From positions 1-9,356 of the forward strand of contig CAJBRS010000025.1 of the NCBI GenBank assembly GCA_903958115.1: a stretch of DNA of 9,356 bases. The letters run 5' to 3'. Every line of letters begins with the position of its first letter. Positions within the stretch are counted from its first letter, which is position 1. This DNA comes from an uncultured bacterium (lineage in GTDB: Bacteria > Patescibacteriota > Minisyncoccia > Phycocordibacterales > CAWITU01). The position numbers and the translations under genes were made by a program. Positions 4,643-9,356 of the stretch are shown here, piece after piece. The notes beneath the pieces are model-generated. The model made no database searches. It was not told the DNA's origin and saw only the letters and a program-made list of their open reading frames with translations.

Positions 4643-5854
4643 ATGAAAATTCTTGGAATCGAGACAAGCTGCGACGAGACAGCTCTAGCACTTCTTGAAG
4701 GAAGTGGCTCTTTCAACGAGGCTAAAATTAGAGTAATGGACAGCGCCTTGATCTCTCAAATTGATGTCCATCGAGAATATGGAGGAGTCTTCCCTTCACT
4801 AGCCAAACGAGAGCATATCAAAAATCTAATTCCTCTCCTGGAAAAAGTCCTAAAAGGAGGGAAAATGCTTCAATACAAAATCCGTGGCGAAAAAATTGAC
4901 GACAAAACCCTAGAAAAACTTCGCGAGATCATGAATAGAGAGCCGGACCTTTTTGAGGCGTTCGTCGACTTTGTACCAAAAATTAAAAAACCTGCTATTG
5001 AAGCTATCACTGTCACCACCGGCCCAGGTCTTGAGCCAGCTCTTTGGGTTGGTATTAATTTTGCCAAAGCCCTATCAGAATTCTGGAAAATTCCTGTAGT
5101 AGCCACCAACCACATGGAGGGACATATCGCTGCCTCCCTAATTTCAGAAAAATCATTCAAAGCAAAAGCATCTCTTAAAAAGATAAAATTTCCCGCCATG
5201 GCCCTTCTCATTTCTGGTGGCCACACCCAATTAGTTTTAATAAAAGACTGGAAGAAATATCAAGTGATCGGCGAAACTCGCGACGACGCTGTAGGCGAAG
5301 CATACGACAAAGTGGCGCGGATGATGGGTCTCACATATCCTGGAGGACCAGAAATCGCCCGTTTAGCAGAATTAGGACGCATAGAAAAGAAATTGGGTAA
5401 ACTTAAAACTGACCCTTTCAAACTCCCCCGTCCAATGCTAAATTCTGATGATTTGGATTTTTCTTTTTCTGGTCTAAAGACATCCGTGCTCTATTTAATA
5501 AAAAAGAAATCACTAACAAACCCAGTACTTAGTGATGAGGAAAAAATATCAATTGCCACTGAGTTTGAGTCAGCTGTTACTGAGGTATTGATCAAAAAAA
5601 CTAAAAAAGCCATAGAAACAAATAATATAAAAACTTTAATACTAGGTGGGGGTGTGACGGCAAACACTTTTATCTGCCAGTCACTTGATAAGACAATCAC
5701 CAAAGAATTTCCCGACATTAAAATTTATTTGCCAGAAAAAAATCTTTCGACCGATAACGCTGTCATGATCGCCTTAGCTGGATATTTCAACCGCCTACAA
5801 AAAACCAAACAAGTCCAAAACATCAAAGCTGACGGCAATTTACACTTTGTTTGA
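4643..5854 (+). CDS. tsaD: tRNA N6-adenosine threonylcarbamoyltransferase TsaD
   Basis: TsaD transfers the threonylcarbamoyl group from threonylcarbamoyl-AMP to A37 of ANN-decoding tRNAs (t6A), working with TsaB and TsaE in bacteria. The ATG at 4643 is chosen because the protein then begins MKILGIETSCDET, the canonical start of the family; a longer frame from 4604 would translate tRNA-Val. Key motifs are HMEGH (157-161, metal ligands), SGGHTQL (191-197), DFSFSGLKT (272-280), GGGVTAN (335-341) and STDNAVMIALAG (369-380, with the metal-binding Asp371). At 403 residues it is longer than the usual 335-345. The excess is mainly a charged insertion at about 71-115, between the helix PLLEKVLK and the strand IEAITVTTGPGL. 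The start codon lies 2 nt after tRNA-Val with no Shine-Dalgarno. The stop codon overlaps the -35 box of the next gene's promoter. Confidence 0.96.
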   Translation: MKILGIETSCDETALALLEGSGSFNEAKIRVMDSALISQIDVHREYGGVFPSLAKREHIKNLIPLLEKVLKGGKMLQYKIRGEKIDDKTLEKLREIMNREPDLFEAFVDFVPKIKKPAIEAITVTTGPGLEPALWVGINFAKALSEFWKIPVVATNHMEGHIAASLISEKSFKAKASLKKIKFPAMALLISGGHTQLVLIKDWKKYQVIGETRDDAVGEAYDKVARMMGLTYPGGPEIARLAELGRIEKKLGKLKTDPFKLPRPMLNSDDLDFSFSGLKTSVLYLIKKKSLTNPVLSDEEKISIATEFESAVTEVLIKKTKKAIETNNIKTLILGGGVTANTFICQSLDKTITKEFPDIKIYLPEKNLSTDNAVMIALAGYFNRLQKTKQVQNIKADGNLHFV

Positions 5855-5878
5855 CAAACCCATTCGAGATAGTAGTCT
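5851..5878 (+). promoter_or_regulatory. Probable sigma70-type promoter for the gene at 5914
   Basis: A consensus -35 box TTGACA (5851-5856) overlaps the tsaD stop codon. Sixteen nt downstream is TAGTCT (5873-5878, 4 of 6 matches to TATAAT), next to another AT-rich stretch TATATA (5878-5883). Transcription would start near 5885, leaving a leader of about 25-30 nt with a strong ribosome binding site. Confidence 0.5.
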
Positions 5879-5903
5879 ATATACCGAAACAACAAAAACA
5901 GAA

Positions 5904-5910
5904 AGGAGGT
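5904..5910 (+). promoter_or_regulatory. Canonical Shine-Dalgarno, AAGGAGGT type
   Basis: AGGAGGT (5904-5910) lies 3 nt before the ATG at 5914 and is an almost perfect complement of the 16S rRNA tail. It decides the start: the frame is also open from a TTG at 5851, but that has no such site and overlaps tsaD. No other start in the window has anything comparable. Confidence 0.85.
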
Positions 5911-5913
5911 CCT

Positions 5914-6387
5914 ATGACCAAAGAACAAATTCTCGGTCTAAGACTGATTGAGCTTGAGAAAGTTGTCGAAGTCAGACATTCCCTCCTAATTTTGGAAGGA
6001 GTAGCCAACGACAAACACGAAGAAAGAGAGCCTTTCAAAACAATCGAGGAATACAACGCCGATTTGATGAGACAGGCCAGAGGTCTGAAGGAAGCTTTCC
6101 GACAAAGTGAGGAAAACCTAAAGACCACCACAGTCGAAGATGTGCTGGAAGGTTGGAGAAGAGAACACCAACACTATCTGGATATCGAAGACCGTGTGTT
6201 GAGACTGATCCAACTCAGCTCTATGTCTGAATTTTTTCGCCACCTCATTTCACTCGGGCTCCCGAGAGAAGAACTGCTGGCATTGCCGGCAGGAAAGATC
6301 GTTTTGGAGACTCCTACAGGTAAGGAGATTCTTAATCGAGGTATGGAACAATGGGAACAAGAAGAGGCTCGCGGATTCAAGGCCTAA
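5914..6387 (+). CDS. Unrecognised small helical charged protein, single-gene unit
   Basis: I do not recognise this 157-residue protein. It has no signal peptide, membrane helix or cysteines, and many Glu, Arg and Lys. Its composition suggests mostly alpha-helix: helices around 5-25, 44-70, 74-115 (containing WRREHQHYLDIEDRVLRL) and 135-152, with a Gly/Pro-containing stretch (115-137) between the last two. The N-terminal part has coiled-coil-like spacing. It is expected in the cytoplasm. The start is fixed by the Shine-Dalgarno at 5904. It has its own promoter and a strong terminator 20 nt after the stop, so it is insulated from tsaD and valS. By eye its G+C (42-57% in the 60-nt lines I counted) is higher than in valS (38% in one line), and arginine is mostly AGA. 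It may be well expressed or acquired separately. No function is proposed. Confidence 0.8.
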   Translation: MTKEQILGLRLIELEKVVEVRHSLLILEGVANDKHEEREPFKTIEEYNADLMRQARGLKEAFRQSEENLKTTTVEDVLEGWRREHQHYLDIEDRVLRLIQLSSMSEFFRHLISLGLPREELLALPAGKIVLETPTGKEILNRGMEQWEQEEARGFKA

Positions 6388-6407
6388 GCTTCCTTTCATT
6401 GTCGTAA

Positions 6408-6439
6408 GGGCGGTTGCTTTTCAAGCAACCGCCCTTTTT
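6408..6439 (+). terminator. Intrinsic terminator after the gene at 5914
   Basis: A perfect 12-bp stem, GGGCGGTTGCTT (6408-6419) with AAGCAACCGCCC (6423-6434), encloses a 3-nt loop and is followed by TTTTT (6435-6439). The two A before and two T after extend the pairing. It is the only textbook rho-independent terminator in the window. Confidence 0.95.
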
Positions 6440-6441
6440 CT

Positions 6442-6470
6442 TTGAAAAATCTCCTTATTTTTGCTATATT
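6442..6470 (+). promoter_or_regulatory. Sigma70-type promoter for valS, positioned for a leaderless mRNA
   Basis: TTGAAA (6442-6447) and TATATT (6465-6470) are separated by 17 nt, and TGC directly before the -10 box makes it an extended -10. It starts 3 nt after the terminator T-run. The usual start point, 6-9 nt after the -10 box, falls at 6477-6479, where the valS ATG is at 6479. No Shine-Dalgarno would fit. Confidence 0.75.
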
Positions 6471-6478
6471 TTACGGTA

Positions 6479-8599
6479 ATGAATGAAAAAATAAACGAAA
6501 AACTACTAAAACCATACGACCCACAGGAAACTGAATCCCGCATCTATAAGCTCTGGGAAGAGAGTGGTTTTTTTAACCCGGATAATTTACCTGCCCGACA
6601 CAAAGAGCCCTTCACCATTATCATGCCTCCCCCAAATGCCAATGGTGACCTCCACGCTGGCCATTCCCTATTTATCACCCTAGAAGACATTATGGCTCGA
6701 TATAAGCGCATGCGAGGCTTCAAGACCCTCTGGCTACCAGGCGCTGACCACGCAGGTTTCGAGACACAGATCGTATACGAAAAGAAGCTAGAAAAAGAAG
6801 GCCGATCCCGTTTCAAGATGGATCCTCAAGATCTATACAAAGAAATTTACGACTTCACCATCCTGAATAAGCAAAACATGGAAAAACAGGTGCGAGCCAT
6901 GGGAGCTTCTTGTGACTGGTCACGAGAGAGATTCACACTAGACCCAGATGTGATAAAAGAAGTTCAAAAGACATTCCAAAAGATGTACAACGATGGTCTA
7001 GTTTACCGAGGCAATCGCATGGTCAACTGGTGCACCAAACATCAAACTTCCCTATCAGATGTAGAAACTGAAAACAAGGAAAAGGACGACATGCTCTATT
7101 ATATTAAGTACGGACCACTAACTGTAGCGACCGTAAGACCAGAGACAATCTTCGGTGACGTAGCCGTAGCTGTTAACCCCGAGGACTCACGTTATGCAAG
7201 CCTAATTGGAACTACTATCAAAGCCCCTATACCTACAGGCATCTTAGAACTAAAAGTTATTGGTGATGCTGTCGTAGATAAAGAGTTCGGTACTGGAGCA
7301 CTTAAAATTACTCCTTCTCACGATAAGAACGACTTCGACATGGCTACCCGTCACGATCTCCCACATATTGAAGTAATAGACAAACATGGCCGTCTAAATG
7401 AAAAAACTGGCAAATACGCAGGATTAAAGATTCTTGAAGCACGCCGACAGGTGGTAACTGACCTAGAAGCAATGGGCATCCTAGAGAAAACAGAGCCATA
7501 CAAGCATGCTGTACCAGTTTGTTATAAGTGCGAAACCACAATAGAACCGCGAGAAATGCCCCAGTGGTTCGTACGAATGCAACCCCTTGCGGATTTAGCT
7601 TTGAAAGCAGCTGAAGAAAACAGGCTCACTTTCTATCCAGAAAACTATAAAAAAATCTTTACTTATTGGATGTCTAATCCCATAGACTGGAATATTTCCC
7701 GCCAGATTATTTGGGGTATTCCTATTCCAGCCAAAATCTGTACGAAATGTGGTGATGGTTTTCCTGATTTAGATAATAAACATTTCACCTGTCCAAAATG
7801 TGGGGGCGAAGCGGTTACTGATCCCGACACATTTGATACTTGGTTCTCTTCTGGACAATGGCCTCTTATTACACTTGGTTTTCCTGATGACCAGGATTTT
7901 AAAACCTTCTACCCTACTAGTGTTATGCAATCCGGTTCAGATTTAATCTTCAAATGGATTCCTCGCATGGTTATTTTCGGACTTTATCTAGCAAAGGATG
8001 TTCCGTTCAAAGATATCTACCTAAGCGGTCTTGTAAACGACGCAAACGGAAAAAAAATGAGTAAGAGTAAAGGAAATGTCATCAATCCAAACACCCTTAC
8101 CTCCAAGTATGGTACCGACGCTCTACGCATGGGTCTAATTGTTGGAAATACTCCAGGTAGCGACATGGCTCTAAATGAAAACAAGATTAAGGGTTACAGA
8201 AATTTCGCTAACAAGATTTGGAATGCTTCAAGATTTGTACTTACAAAATCCGATAGCTACATTCTAGGAGAAAAACCCACCCTAGAAACCAAAGATGAAG
8301 AAAATATCAAAATCTTTAATGATCTAGCAAAAGATATCACCGATGATCTAGATAATTATCGCTTCCATCTCGCTTCAGAAAAAATCTACCATTATTTCTG
8401 GCACACCTTTGCTGATATCATTATCGAAGAGAGCAAACCAAGAACAGACGAATCGATAAAGTGGACCTTACTTTACATCTTGTCTGAAAGCCTAAAAATC
8501 ATTCACCCCTTCATGCCTTTCATTACTGAAGAATTGTGGTCAATGATGCCTATTAAAGAAAAAAACCTGTTGATGATAGAATATTGGCATAGCATATGA
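6479..8599 (+). CDS. valS: Valine--tRNA ligase, short form without the C-terminal coiled coil
   Basis: Class I synthetase that charges tRNA-Val with valine and edits mischarged threonine. From the ATG at 6479 the protein has 706 residues. HAGH (59-62) is the HIGH motif within PPPNANGDLHAGH. The editing domain (about 205-360) carries TVRPETIFGDVAVAVNPED and GTGALKITPSHD, which mark it as ValS, not IleS or LeuS. Cys pairs at 348/351, 421/424 and 438/441 may bind zinc. DWNISRQ precedes the second catalytic half, with KMSKS at 526-530. The helical anticodon-binding domain ends near 695. Typical bacterial ValS has 860-950 residues, with a tRNA-contacting coiled coil at the end; here the stop follows directly after the anticodon domain, and no continuation is seen in other frames. 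A TTG at 6461 would extend the frame into the -10 box and is rejected. prsW overlaps the stop by 4 nt. Confidence 0.95.
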   Translation: MNEKINEKLLKPYDPQETESRIYKLWEESGFFNPDNLPARHKEPFTIIMPPPNANGDLHAGHSLFITLEDIMARYKRMRGFKTLWLPGADHAGFETQIVYEKKLEKEGRSRFKMDPQDLYKEIYDFTILNKQNMEKQVRAMGASCDWSRERFTLDPDVIKEVQKTFQKMYNDGLVYRGNRMVNWCTKHQTSLSDVETENKEKDDMLYYIKYGPLTVATVRPETIFGDVAVAVNPEDSRYASLIGTTIKAPIPTGILELKVIGDAVVDKEFGTGALKITPSHDKNDFDMATRHDLPHIEVIDKHGRLNEKTGKYAGLKILEARRQVVTDLEAMGILEKTEPYKHAVPVCYKCETTIEPREMPQWFVRMQPLADLALKAAEENRLTFYPENYKKIFTYWMSNPIDWNISRQIIWGIPIPAKICTKCGDGFPDLDNKHFTCPKCGGEAVTDPDTFDTWFSSGQWPLITLGFPDDQDFKTFYPTSVMQSGSDLIFKWIPRMVIFGLYLAKDVPFKDIYLSGLVNDANGKKMSKSKGNVINPNTLTSKYGTDALRMGLIVGNTPGSDMALNENKIKGYRNFANKIWNASRFVLTKSDSYILGEKPTLETKDEENIKIFNDLAKDITDDLDNYRFHLASEKIYHYFWHTFADIIIEESKPRTDESIKWTLLYILSESLKIIHPFMPFITEELWSMMPIKEKNLLMIEYWHSI

Positions 8600-9288
8600 A
8601 TCTTTCCCCAACAATAGCTCTTTTTTCTGTAATTGGAGGACTACTTCCGGCAATATTCTGGTTGCATTTTTGGTTGCACGAAGATAACGCCCACCCAGAA
8701 CCTCGTGGCCGTATTATTTATACATTCATAATGGGGATGATCGGGGTAATATTAGTTATCCCAATAGAACAGCTTGTCAGTAATTATTTTATTGACGGCA
8801 GTTTAATCTCCTTTTTCCTATGGGCATCTTCTGAAGAATTAATAAAATTTGGCATTGCTTACTTCACAGCACTTCGAACAAGATACTTCGACGAACCAAT
8901 CGACGCAGTCATCTATATGATCACAGCGGCTGTTGGATTCTCTGCACTAGAAAACACCTTCTTTATTCTCCAACCCCTTATACAAGGAGATAATCTTGGG
9001 ACTATTATATCTGGCAATATTAGATTCATCGGCGCCAGCCTTCTACACGTTGCCGCATCAAGCATAGTTGGAGTATCTTTAGCTTTTGCTTTTTATAAAA
9101 GCAAAATAACAAAATGGATTTCTGGTATTATAGGACTTATCATCGCCATCATATTGCACACAGCCTTTAATTTTTTTATAATAGAAAGCGAGAGCCAATA
9201 TATATTACTAGTTTTGGGTAGCATTTGGATTTCTGCCATCCTTCTTATCGTGATTATTGAAAGAATTAAATTTATTAGAAGCCATTAA
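8596..9288 (+). CDS. PrsW-family intramembrane protease-like protein
   Basis: A 230-residue multi-pass membrane protein with the motifs of the PrsW family (glutamic-type intramembrane proteases; PrsW of Bacillus subtilis makes the first cut in anti-sigma factor RsiW). Visible are a D-x4-PEP element (30-36, DNAHPEP), EELIKF with Glu80 and Glu81 (the probable catalytic pair), a second motif FSALEN (115-120), His151 in a helix, and HTAFNF (188-193). About seven hydrophobic helices can be drawn: residues 5-27, 41-58, 71-92, 103-125, 143-167, 174-197 and 202-222. The ATG overlaps the valS stop as ATGA, so translation is probably coupled. No anti-sigma factor is seen nearby, so its substrate is unknown. 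Family assignment is good; protease activity is inferred from the conserved residues. Confidence 0.88.
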   Translation: MNLSPTIALFSVIGGLLPAIFWLHFWLHEDNAHPEPRGRIIYTFIMGMIGVILVIPIEQLVSNYFIDGSLISFFLWASSEELIKFGIAYFTALRTRYFDEPIDAVIYMITAAVGFSALENTFFILQPLIQGDNLGTIISGNIRFIGASLLHVAASSIVGVSLAFAFYKSKITKWISGIIGLIIAIILHTAFNFFIIESESQYILLVLGSIWISAILLIVIIERIKFIRSH

Positions 9289-9293
9289 AGTTT

Positions 9294-9299
9294 TATAAT
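9294..9299 (+). promoter_or_regulatory. Consensus -10 box upstream of the last gene, leaderless geometry
   Basis: A perfect TATAAT lies 6 nt before the ATG at 9306, so transcription would begin at or within 2-3 nt of the start codon. A -35 box at 17-nt spacing (TTTATT, 9271-9276) is weak. The stretch is very AT-rich, so a chance match is possible. Confidence 0.45.
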
Positions 9300-9305
9300 T
9301 TTATT

Positions 9306-9356
9306 ATGAAGAAAAAATCATTTTTTGAAAGACTAACAGGAGGAGTGAGCACTTCT
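9306..9356 (+). CDS. N-terminus of an unidentified protein, 3' end outside window
   Basis: Only 17 codons are visible, reading MKKKSFFERLTGGVSTS, open to the window edge. The gene begins 17 nt after the prsW stop and 6 nt after a TATAAT box. A basic start followed by FFERLTG reminds me of the N-termini of small heat-shock (Hsp20) proteins in some Parcubacteria, but that recollection is weak and 17 residues cannot settle it. No Shine-Dalgarno precedes the ATG. It may equally be an accident at the end of the operon, though the spacing and direction fit a real gene. Confidence 0.5.
   Translation, partial: MKKKSFFERLTGGVSTS

Noticed and set aside
5851..5913. TTG start that would lengthen the orphan gene by 21 codons
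   Set aside because: It overlaps tsaD and the -35 box and lacks a ribosome binding site; AGGAGGT points to the ATG at 5914.
6461..6478. TTG start that would lengthen ValS by 6 codons
   Set aside because: These codons lie in the -10 box, and the family starts with a short basic or polar stretch as seen from 6479.
1..9356. CRISPR arrays, insertion sequences, toxin-antitoxin or phage genes
   Set aside because: No regularly spaced repeats, transposase or integrase motifs, or paired small genes were found on either strand.

Overview
The window looks like a chromosomal segment of a small-genome bacterium, most likely of the Candidate Phyla Radiation (Patescibacteria, Parcubacteria-like). This is inference. 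It rests on the compact gene packing, the low to moderate G+C, the shortened valyl-tRNA synthetase, a TsaD with a long internal insertion, tRNAs that mostly lack an encoded CCA, the near absence of Shine-Dalgarno sequences, and the kind of housekeeping genes found side by side. TGA ends several genes (CYTH-side overlap, tsaD, valS), so the code is the standard bacterial one and not the UGA-glycine code of Gracilibacteria.

Layout. (1) Positions 2-1966, plus strand: the 3' part of ftsZ (cell division GTPase), then a thioredoxin reductase-like flavoprotein 6 nt later. (2) Positions 1974-3200, minus strand: a tRNA-Glu(UUC) followed 6 nt later by a membrane-anchored or secreted polysaccharide deacetylase-like protein; its end converges on the flavoprotein gene with only 7 nt between stops. 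(3) Positions 3201-3278: a divergent intergenic region whose two promoters overlap each other, one for tRNA-Glu and one for tRNA-Ser. (4) Positions 3279-4522, plus: tRNA-Ser(CGA), a hairpin-rich non-coding stretch of about 120 nt, an MTH1-like Nudix hydrolase, and a CYTH/triphosphate-tunnel protein overlapping it by 4 nt. (5) Positions 4567-5854: tRNA-Val(GAC), with tsaD (t6A synthesis) starting 2 nt after the tRNA. (6) Positions 5851-6439: an unrecognised small helical protein in its own transcription unit, with promoter, strong ribosome binding site and intrinsic terminator. (7) Positions 6442-9288: valS from a well-formed promoter that predicts a leaderless mRNA, and an overlapping PrsW-family membrane protease. 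(8) From 9306: the first 17 codons of another gene, also placed for leaderless transcription.

The themes are translation (three tRNAs, ValS, TsaD), nucleotide and phosphate housekeeping (Nudix, CYTH), redox, division and envelope. The most unusual signals are in expression architecture: tRNAs placed directly against start codons, probable leaderless mRNAs, one gene with a canonical Shine-Dalgarno among neighbours that have none, interleaved divergent promoters, and a multi-hairpin element after tRNA-Ser that begins with an inverted copy of that tRNA's own T-arm. I saw no CRISPR array, insertion sequence, toxin-antitoxin pair or phage gene, and no clear new enzymatic system.
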